DNA of 64,000 nt from Methylibium rhizosphaerae (GTDB taxonomy: Bacteria > Pseudomonadota > Gammaproteobacteria > Burkholderiales > Burkholderiaceae_C): assembly GCF_006386545.1 (NCBI RefSeq), contig NZ_SWAR01000005.1, positions 1-64,000 on the forward strand, read 5' to 3'. How positions within the stretch are numbered: the stretch's first letter is position 1; the number at the start of each line of letters is the position of its first letter. Position numbers and translations under genes: made by a program. The notes below the pieces were generated by a model. It was not told where the DNA came from. It did no database searches and saw only the letters and a list, made by a program, of their open reading frames with translations. Positions 43,528 to 53,105 of this stretch are shown piece after piece.

Positions 43528-44490
43528 ATGAACCAGAACCGACGCATCGTTGTGACTTCCCTGGCTGCCGCCGCGATGAGCGCCGGCTTGCCGCTACCCG
43601 CCCTGGCACAGAAGAAGATCGTGCTGGGCTTTTCGCAGATCGGCGCCGAAAGCGAATGGCGCACCGCCAACACCGAGTCGATCAAGTCGGCCGCCAAGGA
43701 ACAAGGCATCGACCTGAAGTTCTCCGATGCGCAGCAGAAGCAGGAGAACCAGATCAAGGCGATCCGCTCGTTCATCGCGCAGAAGGTCGACGTCATCGCC
43801 TTCTCGCCGGTCGTCGAATCCGGCTGGGGTACGGTGCTGCGCGAAGCCAAGGCCGCGAAGATCCCGGTGATCCTGACCGACCGCGCCGTCAACGAGAAGG
43901 ACGAGTCGCTGTGGGTCACCTTCATGGGCTCCGACTTCGTCGAAGAAGGCCGCAAGGCGGGCCGCTGGCTGCTCGAGAACTACAAGGCCACCGGTGACGT
44001 GAACATCGTCGAGCTGCAGGGCACGGTGGGCTCCGCTCCGGCCATCGACCGCAAGAAGGGCTTCGAGGAGATCATCAAGGCGCAGCCGCGCTTCAAGATC
44101 ATCCGCTCGCAGACCGGCGACTTCACCCGCGCCAAGGGCAAGGAGGTGATGGAAGCCTTCCTGAAGGCCGAGGGCAAGAAGATCAACGTGCTCTACGCGC
44201 ACAACGACGACATGGCCATCGGCGCCATCCAGGCGATCGAGGAAGCAGGCCTCAAGCCGGCCAAGGACATCATCATCATCTCGATCGACGCGGTGAAGGG
44301 CGCCTTCGAGGCCATGATGGCCGGCAAGCTCAACGTCAGCATCGAGTGCAGCCCGCTGCTCGGGCCCCAGCTGATGCAGGCGGTGAAGGACCTGAAGGCC
44401 GGCAAGACGCTGCCCAAGCGCATCGTCACCGAGGAGTCCATCTTCCCGATGGACGTGGCCGCGAAAGAGTTCCCGAAACGCAAGTATTGA
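43528..44490 (+). CDS. ytfQ: YtfQ-like sugar ABC transporter binding protein
   Basis: A 320-residue periplasmic binding protein. The signal peptide ends PALAQ (about residue 28). The mature part begins [20 protein letters not shown], the YtfQ signature, and holds [20 protein letters not shown] and [21 protein letters not shown]. coli YtfQ binds galactofuranose. It probably works with the YtfR/YtfT/YjfF genes at 48460-52183, although ChvE and GguAB are placed between them. GAGGAGA precedes ATG 43528. Confidence 0.93.
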   Translation: MNQNRRIVVTSLAAAAMSAGLPLPALAQKKIVLGFSQIGAESEWRTANTESIKSAAKEQGIDLKFSDAQQKQENQIKAIRSFIAQKVDVIAFSPVVESGWGTVLREAKAAKIPVILTDRAVNEKDESLWVTFMGSDFVEEGRKAGRWLLENYKATGDVNIVELQGTVGSAPAIDRKKGFEEIIKAQPRFKIIRSQTGDFTRAKGKEVMEAFLKAEGKKINVLYAHNDDMAIGAIQAIEEAGLKPAKDIIIISIDAVKGAFEAMMAGKLNVSIECSPLLGPQLMQAVKDLKAGKTLPKRIVTEESIFPMDVAAKEFPKRKY

Positions 44491-44533
44491 TTCCGCCGGT
44501 TGGGACGTTGCACGACAACGAGGAGACAAGTAC

Positions 44534-45598
44534 ATGAAACGATTGATTTCTCTGTTCACGGCCTGCGCGCTGGTGCTGGCTACCGCGCTGCAACCTGCCT
44601 TGGCGCAGGACAAGGGCACCGTCGGCATCGCAATGCCGACCAAGTCGTCATCGCGATGGATCTCCGACGGCGAGAGCATGGTCAAGTACTTCCAGGCCAA
44701 GGGCTACAAGACCGACCTGCAGTTCGCAGAAGACGACATTCCGAACCAGCTGGCCCAGGTTGAAAACATGATCACCAAGGGCGCGAAGGTGCTGGTGATC
44801 GCGGCCATCGACGGCACCACGCTGTCGAACGCGCTGCAAAAGGCTGCTGACAAGGGCGTGAAGGTCATCGCCTACGACCGCCTGATCCGCAGCTCGAAGA
44901 ACGTGGACTACTACACCACCTTCGACAACTTCCAGGTAGGCGTGCTGCAGGCCAACTCCATCGTCGACAAGCTCGGCCTGAAGCAGGGCAAGGGCCCGTT
45001 CAACATCGAGCTCTTCGGCGGCTCGCCCGACGACAACAACGCGTTCTTCTTCTACGACGGCGCGATGAGCGTGCTCAAGCCCTACATCGACAGCGGCAAG
45101 CTGGTGGTGCGCAGCAAGCAGATGGGCATGGACAAGGTCGGCACGCTGCGCTGGGACGGCGCGGTGGCGCAGGCCCGCATGGACAACCTGCTGTCGGCCT
45201 ACTACACCGGCGCCCGCGTCGATGCGGTGCTGAGCCCCTACGACGGCCTGTCGATCGGCATCCTGTCGTCGCTGAAGGGCGTGGGCTACGGCACGCCGAA
45301 GCAGCCGATGCCCGTGGTGAGCGGCCAGGACGCCGAGATTCCGTCGGTGAAGTCCATCCTGCGCGGCGAGCAGTATTCGACGGTGTTCAAGGACACGCGT
45401 GAACTCGCCAAGGTGACGGTGGACCTGGTCGATGCGGTGCTGGCCGGCAAGCAGCCGACCATCAACGACACCAAGACCTACAACAACGGCGTGAAGGTGG
45501 TGCCCTCCTACCTGCTCAAGCCGGTGAGCGTGGACGCGTCGAACTGGCAGCAGGTGCTGGTGGGCAGCGGCTACTACAAGGAAAGCCAGATCAAGTAG
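44534..45598 (+). CDS. chvE: ChvE-type multiple-monosaccharide binding protein
   Basis: A 354-residue periplasmic binding protein with a signal peptide (cleavage after ALAQ, about residue 25). [40 protein letters not shown] and [20 protein letters not shown] are typical of ChvE/MmsB, which binds galactose, arabinose, glucose and xylose. In Agrobacterium ChvE also signals to VirA. GAGGAGACAAG precedes ATG 44534. Two strong hairpins follow its stop and may keep its mRNA level higher than that of the downstream genes. Confidence 0.94.
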   Translation: MKRLISLFTACALVLATALQPALAQDKGTVGIAMPTKSSSRWISDGESMVKYFQAKGYKTDLQFAEDDIPNQLAQVENMITKGAKVLVIAAIDGTTLSNALQKAADKGVKVIAYDRLIRSSKNVDYYTTFDNFQVGVLQANSIVDKLGLKQGKGPFNIELFGGSPDDNNAFFFYDGAMSVLKPYIDSGKLVVRSKQMGMDKVGTLRWDGAVAQARMDNLLSAYYTGARVDAVLSPYDGLSIGILSSLKGVGYGTPKQPMPVVSGQDAEIPSVKSILRGEQYSTVFKDTRELAKVTVDLVDAVLAGKQPTINDTKTYNNGVKVVPSYLLKPVSVDASNWQQVLVGSGYYKESQIK

Positions 45599-45612
45599 GC
45601 AGGTGCCTGGCT

Positions 45613-45696
45613 CCTTCTCCCGCTTGCGGGAGAAGGCGGGGGATGAGGGCGGCGCGCTGCCCCTCACCCCAACCCTCTCCCGCTTGCGGGAGAGGG
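45613..45696. repeat. Paired perfect hairpins between chvE and gguA
   Basis: CCTTCTCCCGC-TT-GCGGGAGAAGG (45613-45636) and CCCTCTCCCGC-TT-GCGGGAGAGGG (45673-45696) are two perfect 11-bp stems with 2-base loops, joined by CCCCTCACCCCAACC-type sequence. This is a widespread repetitive extragenic element type. Placed right after a binding-protein gene, it could block 3' exonucleases and raise ChvE over the ATPase and permease, as REP elements do in the E. coli maltose operon (analogy). Confidence 0.75.
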
Positions 45697-45718
45697 AGTA
45701 CGCGAACCACACGCATCC

Positions 45719-47281
45719 ATGAAGGAACCCTCGTCCCTGCTCGACATGCGCGGCATCCGGAAGACCTTTCCGGGTGTCGTGGCGCTGGACCACGTGAACC
45801 TTTCGGTGCGCGTCGGCGAGATCCATGCCGTGGTGGGTGAAAACGGCGCTGGCAAGTCGACCCTGATGAAGGTGCTGTCGGGCGTGTACCCGCATGGCAG
45901 CTATGAAGGCGAGATCCGCTTCGACGGCGTGGAGCGCCGCTTCACCGGCATCGCCGACAGCGAAGAGGCAGGCATCGTCATCATCCACCAGGAGCTGGCG
46001 CTGGTGCCGCTGCTGTCCATCGCCGAGAACATCTTCCTGGGCAACGAGCCGGCGCGCGGCGGCGTCATCGACTGGACGATCGCCTACCGCAAGACACAGG
46101 AGCTGCTGGCCAAGGTGGGCCTCGCGGAGTCGCCCAACACGCTGGTCACCCACCTGGGCACCGGCAAGCAGCAGCTGGTGGAGATCGCCAAGGCGCTGTC
46201 GAAGAAGGTGCGGCTGCTGATCCTCGACGAGCCCACCGCGAGCCTGAACGAACGCGACAGCGATGCGCTGCTGGCGCTGCTGCTGGAGTTCAAGGCCCAG
46301 GGCATCGCCAGCATCCTCATCTCGCACAAGCTCAACGAGATCTCGCGGGTGGCCGATTCGATCACCGTGCTGCGCGACGGCTCCACCGTCGAGAACCTCG
46401 ACTGCCGGCGCGACACGGTGAGCGAGGACCGCATCATCCGCGCGATGGTCGGCCGCGAGCTGAAGGACCGCTACCCCCGGCGCACGCCGCAGCCGGGCGA
46501 GGTCGCCTTCGAGGTGCGCGACTGGCGGGTGTTCCACCCGATCCACGACGACCGGATGGTGGTCAAGGGCGTGAACCTCCAGGCCCGGCGCGGCGAGATC
46601 GTCGGCATCGCCGGCCTCATGGGCGCCGGGCGCACCGAGCTTGCGATGAGCGTGTTCGGCCGCTCATGGGGCCACCGCATCAGCGGCGAGGTGCGGGTGA
46701 ACGGCCGCAGCGTGGACGTGAGCACGGTGCAGAAGGCCATTGCCGCAGGCCTCGCCTACGTGACCGAGGACCGCAAGGGCCTGGGCCTCGTGCTGGAAGA
46801 CAGCATCCAGCACAACGTGAGCCTGGCGAACCTGGCCGGCGTGTCGCAGCGCGCGGTCATCGACCGCGGGCGCGAATACGTGGTGGCCAGCACCTGGAAG
46901 CGCCAGCTCAACATCCGCTGCGCCGACGTGCTGCAGCGGGTGGTCAACCTCTCCGGCGGCAACCAGCAGAAGGTGGTGCTGGCGAAGTGGCTGTTCGGCA
47001 AGCCCGAGGTGCTGATCCTCGACGAACCCACCCGCGGCATCGACGTGGGCGCCAAGTACGAGATCTATTCGCTCATGGCGCAGTTGGCCGACGAGGGCAA
47101 GTGCATCGTGATGATCTCGTCCGAGATGCCCGAGCTGCTGGGCATGTGCGACCGCATCTACGTGATGAACGAAGGCAGCTTCGTGGCCGAACTTTCCGGC
47201 CCGCAGGCCTCGCAGGAATCGATCATGCGCGCGATCATGCGCGCAGCCCAGAAGGACAAAGCAGTTGAGTACCACGCCTGA
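45719..47281 (+). CDS. gguA: Multiple-monosaccharide ABC transporter ATP-binding protein
   Basis: A 520-residue protein with two ABC domains. The first has Walker [18 protein letters not shown] and the degenerate signature [13 protein letters not shown]; the second has no proper Walker A ([16 protein letters not shown]), as usual for this family, but a full signature [16 protein letters not shown] and Walker [15 protein letters not shown]. It energises uptake of the sugars bound by ChvE. No SD is visible close to ATG 45719; the nearest purine run is in the second hairpin, so translation may depend on how that folds. Confidence 0.94.
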   Translation: MKEPSSLLDMRGIRKTFPGVVALDHVNLSVRVGEIHAVVGENGAGKSTLMKVLSGVYPHGSYEGEIRFDGVERRFTGIADSEEAGIVIIHQELALVPLLSIAENIFLGNEPARGGVIDWTIAYRKTQELLAKVGLAESPNTLVTHLGTGKQQLVEIAKALSKKVRLLILDEPTASLNERDSDALLALLLEFKAQGIASILISHKLNEISRVADSITVLRDGSTVENLDCRRDTVSEDRIIRAMVGRELKDRYPRRTPQPGEVAFEVRDWRVFHPIHDDRMVVKGVNLQARRGEIVGIAGLMGAGRTELAMSVFGRSWGHRISGEVRVNGRSVDVSTVQKAIAAGLAYVTEDRKGLGLVLEDSIQHNVSLANLAGVSQRAVIDRGREYVVASTWKRQLNIRCADVLQRVVNLSGGNQQKVVLAKWLFGKPEVLILDEPTRGIDVGAKYEIYSLMAQLADEGKCIVMISSEMPELLGMCDRIYVMNEGSFVAELSGPQASQESIMRAIMRAAQKDKAVEYHA

Positions 47282-48485
47282 TCACGTCAGCGGCGAGCCC
47301 CCCGCGGCGCCGGCCGTCATCGCGTCCAAGCGCTACGGCAGCTTCCTCAAGCACAACATCCGCGAGTACGGCATGTTGCTGTCGCTCGTGGCCATCATGG
47401 GTTTCTTCCAGGTGGCCACCGAGGGCACGCTGCTCAAGCCGCTGAACCTCACGAACCTGGTGCTGCAGAACAGCTACATCGTCATCATGGCGCTGGGCAT
47501 GCTGCTGGTCATCGTGGCCGGCCACATCGACCTGTCGGTCGGTTCGGTGGCCGGCTTCATCGGCGCGCTGGCGGCGGTGCTGATGGTCAACCACGATTGG
47601 CACTTCGTGCCGGCCATGCTGGTGTGCATCGGCGTGGGCGCGCTCATCGGCGCGGCGCAGGGCTGGTTCGTCGCGTTCTTCCGCATCCCGTCGTTCATCG
47701 TCACGCTGGGCGGCATGCTGATCTTCAAGGGACTGGCGCTGGCGCTGCTGGCAGGCCAGTCGGTGGGCCCCTTCCCCGAAGCCTTCCAGCGGCTGAGCTC
47801 GGGCTTCATCCCCGACCCGCTCGACGGCGAAAGCCTGCGCCTGACCTCGCTGTTCCTCGGCGTGCTGGTGGGCGCCGCGCTCGTATGGGCGCGGCTGCGC
47901 GAACGGCGGCGCCAGTTCGCGCACGGCATGGACGAGGAGCCCTTTTCCTTCTTCGTGCTGAAGAACCTGGTGTTCGCCGCCGCCATCGTGGCCTTCTGCT
48001 GGCTGATGGCCTCGTACCGCGGCCTGCCGAACGTGCTGGTCATCATGTTCGTGCTGGTGCTGGCCTACGACTTCATCACCCATCGCACCACCATCGGCCG
48101 GCGCATCTACGCGCTGGGCGGCAACGAGAAGGCCGCGCGGCTGTCGGGCATCAAGACCGAGCGGCTGGCCTTCTACACCTTCGTCAACATGGGCGTGCTG
48201 GCGGCGCTCGCGGGCCTCGTGTTCGCGGCACGGCTGAACACCGCCACGCCCAAGGCCGGCCTGGGCTTCGAACTCGACGTGATCGCCGCCTGCTTCATCG
48301 GCGGGGCTTCGGCCTCGGGCGGTGTCGGCAAGGTGATGGGCGCGGTGATCGGCGCCTTCGTGATGGGCGTGATGAACAACGGCATGTCCATCCTGGGCGT
48401 CGGCATCGACTACCAGCAAGTGATCAAGGGCCTGGTGCTGCTGGCCGCCGTGTGCGTCGATGTCTACAACAAGAACAAAGCCTGA
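47265..48485 (+). CDS. gguB: Multiple-monosaccharide ABC transporter permease
   Basis: A 406-residue inner-membrane permease with about ten to twelve membrane segments. It starts with TTG at 47265, overlapping gguA by 17 bases. The family motif [20 protein letters not shown] lies near residue 80, and [20 protein letters not shown] and [20 protein letters not shown] near the end. A charged cytoplasmic loop ([20 protein letters not shown]) is typical for GguB. It pairs with GguA. The last 26 bases overlap the next ATPase gene. Confidence 0.93.
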   Translation: MSTTPDHVSGEPPAAPAVIASKRYGSFLKHNIREYGMLLSLVAIMGFFQVATEGTLLKPLNLTNLVLQNSYIVIMALGMLLVIVAGHIDLSVGSVAGFIGALAAVLMVNHDWHFVPAMLVCIGVGALIGAAQGWFVAFFRIPSFIVTLGGMLIFKGLALALLAGQSVGPFPEAFQRLSSGFIPDPLDGESLRLTSLFLGVLVGAALVWARLRERRRQFAHGMDEEPFSFFVLKNLVFAAAIVAFCWLMASYRGLPNVLVIMFVLVLAYDFITHRTTIGRRIYALGGNEKAARLSGIKTERLAFYTFVNMGVLAALAGLVFAARLNTATPKAGLGFELDVIAACFIGGASASGGVGKVMGAVIGAFVMGVMNNGMSILGVGIDYQQVIKGLVLLAAVCVDVYNKNKA

Positions 48486-49992
48486 GGCCGCGCCGCTGCT
48501 GCACCTGCGCGGCATCGGCAAGCGCTTCCCGGGCGTGCGGGCGCTGCACGGCGTGGAGCTGCGGCTGTTCGCCGGCGAGATCCATGCGCTGATGGGCCAG
48601 AACGGCGCGGGCAAGTCCACGCTGATCAAGGTGCTCACCGGCGTGCACAGCGCCGACGACGGCGAGATGACGCTGGCCGGCCACCGCATCGCGCCCGGCT
48701 CGCCGCTGGAGGCGCAGCGGCTGGGCATCAGCACCGTCTACCAGGAGGTGAACCTCTGCCCCAACCTGTCGGTGGCCGAGAACATCTATGCCGGCCGCTA
48801 CCCGCGCAAGGGTGCCGCGGGCGGCTGGCGCATCGACTGGACCAGGCTGAACGCCGACGCCCGCGCACTGCTCGGGCGCCTCAACCTCGACATCGACGTG
48901 ACGCGCCTCCTGTCGAGCTACTCGGTCGCGGTGCAGCAGATGGTGGCCATCGCCCGCTCGCTGGCGATTTCGGCCCGGGTGCTGATCCTCGACGAGCCGA
49001 CCTCCAGCCTCGACGAAGGCGAGGTGAAGCGCCTCTTCGCAGTGCTGCGGCAGCTGCGCGGCGAGGGCCTGGCGATCGTGTTCGTCACGCATTTCCTGGC
49101 CGAGGTCTACGAGATCTCCGACCGCATCACCGTGCTGCGCAACGGAGAGCTGGTGGGTGAGTACCTGACCCCCGAGCTCGACATGGGTGCGCTCATCTCG
49201 GTAATGGTCGGCCGCGAGTGGACCGCCGCGACGCGGGAGCAGGCGGCTCGCACCGACCATGCCGAGGCGCCACCGGTGCTGCAGGCCAGGGGCCTGGGCC
49301 GGCGCACCCAGGTGGCGCCCACCGACCTCACGCTGCAGGCCGGCGAGGTGGTCGGCATGGCCGGCCTGCTGGGCTCGGGGCGCACCGAGCTCGCGCGCCT
49401 GCTGTTCGGGCTGGACCGCGCCGACAGCGGCGAGCTGCTGCTGCAGGGCAAGGCGGTGAAGCTGCAGCACCCGGCCCAGGCGGTGCGGTCGCGGCTCGGC
49501 CTGTGCCCCGAGGACCGCAAGGCAGAAGGCATCGTCGCCGAGCTCTCCGTGCGCGAGAACATCGTGCTGGCCTTGCAGGCGCGCATGGGGCTGCTGCCCA
49601 GCCTGTCGCGGCGCAGCCAGGCGGTGATCGCCCAGCACTTCGTCGATGCGCTGGGCATCAAGACCGCCGACCTCGACACCCCGATCGCGCAGCTTTCGGG
49701 CGGCAACCAGCAGAAGGCGCTGCTGGCGCGCTGGCTGGCCACCGAGCCGCGGCTGCTGATCCTCGACGAACCGACCCGCGGCGTCGATGTCGCCGCCAAG
49801 CAGGAGATCATGAACGAGGTGCTCGCGCTCGCGCGCCGCGGAGTCGCGGTGCTGTTCATCTCGGCCGAACTCGACGAGGTGGTGCGGCTGTCCGACCGCA
49901 TCGTCGTGATGCGCGACCGCCGCAAGGCCGGCGAGCTGCCCGGCGGCAGCAGCGAGCAGGCGATCTGCGACGTCATCGCCGGCGAGGCCTGA
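48460..49992 (+). CDS. ytfR: YtfR-like sugar ABC transporter ATP-binding protein
   Basis: A 510-residue double ABC protein. The first domain has Walker [17 protein letters not shown] and Walker B in [14 protein letters not shown]; the second has GLLGSGRTELARLLFG, signature [16 protein letters not shown] and [14 protein letters not shown]. It belongs to the galactofuranose/ribose-type importers and should serve the permeases encoded at 49996 and 51224 with the YtfQ-like protein. ATG 48460 overlaps gguB by 26 bases, so expression of the two importers is linked. Confidence 0.92.
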   Translation: MSTTRTKPEAAPLLHLRGIGKRFPGVRALHGVELRLFAGEIHALMGQNGAGKSTLIKVLTGVHSADDGEMTLAGHRIAPGSPLEAQRLGISTVYQEVNLCPNLSVAENIYAGRYPRKGAAGGWRIDWTRLNADARALLGRLNLDIDVTRLLSSYSVAVQQMVAIARSLAISARVLILDEPTSSLDEGEVKRLFAVLRQLRGEGLAIVFVTHFLAEVYEISDRITVLRNGELVGEYLTPELDMGALISVMVGREWTAATREQAARTDHAEAPPVLQARGLGRRTQVAPTDLTLQAGEVVGMAGLLGSGRTELARLLFGLDRADSGELLLQGKAVKLQHPAQAVRSRLGLCPEDRKAEGIVAELSVRENIVLALQARMGLLPSLSRRSQAVIAQHFVDALGIKTADLDTPIAQLSGGNQQKALLARWLATEPRLLILDEPTRGVDVAAKQEIMNEVLALARRGVAVLFISAELDEVVRLSDRIVVMRDRRKAGELPGGSSEQAICDVIAGEA

Positions 49993-49995
49993 ACC

Positions 49996-51048
49996 ATGAA
50001 GCCGATGAATCGCCTGCTCAACCACCCGCTGCTGTGGCCGCTGGCCACCCTGGCATTGCTGCTCGCGGTGAACGCCACCTTCAACCCCGGCTTCTGGCAG
50101 CTGCAGTGGCGCGACGGCCACCTCTACGGCAGCCTGATCGACATCCTCAACCGCGCGGCGCCGCTCATCGTCGTGTCGCTGGGCATGACGCTGGTGATCG
50201 CCACCCGCGGCATCGACATCTCGGTGGGCGCGGTGGTGGCCATCTCGGCCGCCGTGGCGGCGCTGATGATCGGCGGCCAGCTCGTCGTGAAGGACGGCGT
50301 GCAGACCTATGTGAGCCGCTTCCCGATGGGGCTCGCGATCGCGGCGGCGCTCGGCGTCGCGCTGCTGGCCGGCCTGTGGAACGGCCTGCTGGTGGCCAAG
50401 GTCGGCATGCAGCCCATCATCGCGACGCTCATCCTCATGGTGGCCGGCCGCGGCGTCGCGCAGCTCATCACCGACGGGCAGATCATCACCGTCTACTACG
50501 CGCCGTACTTCTTCATCGGCAACGGCTTCCTGCTGGGCCTGCCGTTTTCGCTGTTCGTCGCGGCGGCGGTGTTCCTGTTCCTGTACGTCGCGGTCAAGCA
50601 CACCGCGCTCGGTCTCTTCATCCAGGCCATCGGCATCAACCCCGCGGCGGCCCGGCTGGCCGGCGTGCGCGAGCGGCTCATCACCGTGTGCGTGTACGCC
50701 TTCTGCGGCTTCACCGCCGGGGTGGCAGGGCTGCTGGTGAGCTCGAACGTGAAGAGCGCCGACGGCAACAACGCCGGGCAGCTGATGGAGCTCGATGCGA
50801 TCCTCGCCGTCACGCTGGGCGGCACGTTGCTCACCGGCGGGCGCTTCAGCCTCGCGGGCAGCGTCGTAGGCGCACTCATCATCCAGACGCTCACTTCCAC
50901 CATCTATTCGATCGGCGTGCCGCCCGAGATCAACCTCGTGGTGAAGGCCGCTGTGGTGTTCGTCGTGATGCTGATGCAGTCGGCCGAGTTCAGGCGGGCG
51001 GTGAAGGGCTGGGTGTTCAGGGCGCCGACCGGAGGGGCTGCAGCATGA
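49996..51048 (+). CDS. ytfT: YtfT-like sugar ABC transporter permease
   Basis: A 350-residue inner-membrane permease. The motif VSLGMTLVIATRGIDISVGA lies near residue 65 and is followed by several membrane segments, including GLWNGLLVAKVGMQPIIATL. GINPAAARLAGVRERLITVC is the conserved cytoplasmic loop. The start lies 3 bases after the ATPase stop. Half of a heterodimeric permease with the YjfF-like protein. Confidence 0.92.
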   Translation: MKPMNRLLNHPLLWPLATLALLLAVNATFNPGFWQLQWRDGHLYGSLIDILNRAAPLIVVSLGMTLVIATRGIDISVGAVVAISAAVAALMIGGQLVVKDGVQTYVSRFPMGLAIAAALGVALLAGLWNGLLVAKVGMQPIIATLILMVAGRGVAQLITDGQIITVYYAPYFFIGNGFLLGLPFSLFVAAAVFLFLYVAVKHTALGLFIQAIGINPAAARLAGVRERLITVCVYAFCGFTAGVAGLLVSSNVKSADGNNAGQLMELDAILAVTLGGTLLTGGRFSLAGSVVGALIIQTLTSTIYSIGVPPEINLVVKAAVVFVVMLMQSAEFRRAVKGWVFRAPTGGAAA

Positions 51049-51073
51049 GACACCGTGTGTCAACCTGGACGTC

Positions 51074-51116
51074 ACGGGCCGAGCGCCGGGCCGCTCCCAA
51101 GCCGGCCGAGGGGCTG
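51074..51116. repeat. Second copy of dispersed intergenic repeat
   Basis: CACGGGCCGAGCGCCGGGCCGCTCCCAAG matches the repeat at 41919-41947 with few changes, in the gap after ytfT. It ends in GGCCGAGGGGCTGAC, which by chance makes an SD-like GAGGGG 6 bases before an ATG at 51119. Confidence 0.6.
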
Positions 51117-51137
51117 ACATGAGCGCCCCGCCACTCT

Positions 51138-51206
51138 CCGTTCGGGCTGAGGTATCGAAGCCCTCCGACGAATCGCGCATGCCCTTCGATACCTCAGCGC
51201 AAACGG
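51138..51206. repeat. Long imperfect palindrome (dispersed repeat)
   Basis: CCGTTCGGGCTGAGGTATCG plus AAG (51138-51160) and its complement at 51184-51206 match at 21 of 23 positions, with a 23-base loop. This GGGCTGAGGTATCGAAG palindrome is a known type of dispersed repeat in Burkholderiales. It lies inside the open frame that runs into yjfF and, if translated, encodes residues 7-30 of a longer form. Confidence 0.7.
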
Positions 51207-51223
51207 GCGGTTCTGTCCGCCGT

Positions 51224-52183
51224 ATGCACCTCGACCCGAAATACATCCCGGTCGCGGCGACGATCTCCCTGTTCGTCGCGATGGCGACCCTGGGATCGGT
51301 GCTTTACGACGGCTTCCTGTCGCCGCAGGTCTTCCTCAACCTGCTGATCGACAACGCCTTCCTGGTGATCGTGGCGGTCGGCATGACCTTCGTGATCCTG
51401 TCGGGCGGCATCGACCTGTCGGTGGGTTCGGTGATCGCGCTCACCACCATGATCTCGGCCGCGCTGGTGGAGCACCACCACTGGAGCCCGCTGGTCGTGA
51501 TGCCGCTGGTGCTGGCCGTGGGCACCGGCTTCGGCGGCTTCATGGGCTGGCTGATCCAGCGCTTCCGGCTGCAGCCCTTCATCGTCACGCTGGCCGGCAT
51601 GTTCCTCGCGCGCGGGCTGTGCTACCTGATCAGCATCGACTCCATCAGCATCACCAACGAGACCTATGCCACGCTGGCGCAGACGCGCCTTCCGCTGTGG
51701 GGCGAGGAGGCGGCGATCACCATCAGTGCGCTGCTCGCGCTCGCGGTGGTGGCGCTGGCGGTGTTCATCGCCCATGGCACCGAGTTCGGCCGCACCGTCT
51801 ATGCCATCGGCGGCAATGAGCAATCGGCGCTGCTGATGGGCCTGCCGGTGGCGCGCACCACGGTGCTGGTCTACACGCTGTCGGGCTTCTGCTCGGCGCT
51901 GGCCGGCATCGTGTTCACCTTCTACATGCAGTCGGGCTACGGCCTGCATGCGGTGGGGCTGGAGCTCGATGCGATCGCTGCGGTGGTGATCGGCGGCACG
52001 CTGCTGTCCGGCGGCGTGGGCTATGTGGTCGGCTCGCTGTTCGGCGTGCTGATCCTCGGGATCATCCAGACCCTCATCATGTTCGACGGCTCGTTGAGCT
52101 CGTGGTGGACGCGCATCGTGATCGGCGCGCTGCTGTTCGTGTTCTGCCTGCTGCAGCGCTTGTTCGAGGCAAGGCGTGGCTGA
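51224..52183 (+). CDS. yjfF: YjfF-like sugar ABC transporter permease
   Basis: A 319-residue permease from ATG 51224, where similarity to YjfF begins (HLDPKYIPVAATISLFVAMA). The motif [20 protein letters not shown] is near residue 55, and GGNEQSALLMGLPVARTTVL and GGTLLSGGVGYVVGSLFGVL follow. A longer reading from ATG 51119 (35 extra residues) has a better SD, but that part is translated dispersed repeat and is not part of the family. It completes the YtfQ-YtfR-YtfT-YjfF importer. Its stop overlaps the dgoK start. Confidence 0.9.
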   Translation: MHLDPKYIPVAATISLFVAMATLGSVLYDGFLSPQVFLNLLIDNAFLVIVAVGMTFVILSGGIDLSVGSVIALTTMISAALVEHHHWSPLVVMPLVLAVGTGFGGFMGWLIQRFRLQPFIVTLAGMFLARGLCYLISIDSISITNETYATLAQTRLPLWGEEAAITISALLALAVVALAVFIAHGTEFGRTVYAIGGNEQSALLMGLPVARTTVLVYTLSGFCSALAGIVFTFYMQSGYGLHAVGLELDAIAAVVIGGTLLSGGVGYVVGSLFGVLILGIIQTLIMFDGSLSSWWTRIVIGALLFVFCLLQRLFEARRG

Positions 52184-53105
52184 GGCGACCTGGCTCGGCA
52201 TCGACTGGGGCGGCACCCACCGCCGCGCCTGGCGCTATGACGGCGAGTCGCTGGTGGCCCGGCACGACGACAGTGCCGGGCTGCTGTCGGTGGCGCCGCG
52301 TTTTGCCGCGTCGCTGCCGGTGCTGCTGGCGGGCCTGGGGCTGCCGGCAGGCGCGCCCGCCACGCTGGTGATGGCCGGCATGGTGGGCAGTGCCCAGGGC
52401 TGGCAGGAAGCGCCCTACCTCGACGGCAGCCGCTCGCTGCTCGAACTGCCGCAGAGGCTGGTGAGGCTTACCGCCCCCGGCGCGCCCGACAACGCCTGGA
52501 TCGTGCCCGGCGTGCGCTGGCAAGGCATGGGCGATGCGGTGGACGTGATGCGCGGCGAAGAAACGCAGCTGCTCGGCGCATTGCATCTGCTGGGTGGCGG
52601 GGCGCATGCGAACGGCTGGTACGTGCTGCCCGGCACCCATTGCAAATGGGTCTGGCTCGAAGGCGGCCGCATCCGCTGGCTGCGCACCTACCTGACCGGC
52701 GAGCTGTTCGCACTGCTGGGTGAACGCGGCACGCTGGCGCCCCTGATGCAGCACGGCCGCGACCAGCATGACACGCAGGCCTTCTCGCGCGGCGTGACGC
52801 ATGCGGCAGAAGCGGCCATGAGCCACGCGCTGTTCGGTGCACGGGCCCGCGTGGTGACCGGCGCGCTGCCGCGCGAGGCGGCCGCCTCCTATGTGAGCGG
52901 CGTGCTGATCGGCACCGAGTGGCACGACCTGCGGCGGCAGCCCGGCCTCGCGGCCGATGCGCCGGTGCGGGTGATCGGCGCCCCTCGCCTCGCCGCCCTG
53001 CATGCCGCCTGCGCCGCCCAGCTCGGGCACCAGGTCGAACTGCTGGACGTGCAGGCCGTGCAGGCGGCCGCCTGGCAGGCCCTTCGCAAGGAGATGCCTC
53101 GATGA
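52176..53105 (+). CDS. dgoK: 2-dehydro-3-deoxygalactonokinase
   Basis: A 309-residue sugar-acid kinase of the DgoK type that phosphorylates 2-keto-3-deoxygalactonate at C6. The N-terminal phosphate motif is WLGIDWGGTHRRAWRYDGES; VMAGMVGSAQGWQEAPYLD, VPGVRWQGMGDAVDVMRGEE and LPGTHCKWVWLEGGRIRWLR are family features. It begins with GTG at 52176, inside the yjfF stop region (8-base overlap), and ends in ATGA with dgoA. It channels the C6 sugar acid to the aldolase. Confidence 0.92.
   Translation: MAEATWLGIDWGGTHRRAWRYDGESLVARHDDSAGLLSVAPRFAASLPVLLAGLGLPAGAPATLVMAGMVGSAQGWQEAPYLDGSRSLLELPQRLVRLTAPGAPDNAWIVPGVRWQGMGDAVDVMRGEETQLLGALHLLGGGAHANGWYVLPGTHCKWVWLEGGRIRWLRTYLTGELFALLGERGTLAPLMQHGRDQHDTQAFSRGVTHAAEAAMSHALFGARARVVTGALPREAAASYVSGVLIGTEWHDLRRQPGLAADAPVRVIGAPRLAALHAACAAQLGHQVELLDVQAVQAAAWQALRKEMPR

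Noticed and set aside
43594-46546. Long minus-strand frames opposite the binding-protein and gguA genes
   Set aside because: They are antisense to genes with signal peptides, SD sites and clear family motifs and have no domain signature.
48424-51246. Very long open frame (about 940 codons) on the minus strand opposite the ABC transporter genes
   Set aside because: It lies antisense to two well-supported genes with clear family motifs; its translation is rich in His, Gln, Arg and Ala, the usual result of reading G+C-rich genes on the opposite strand.
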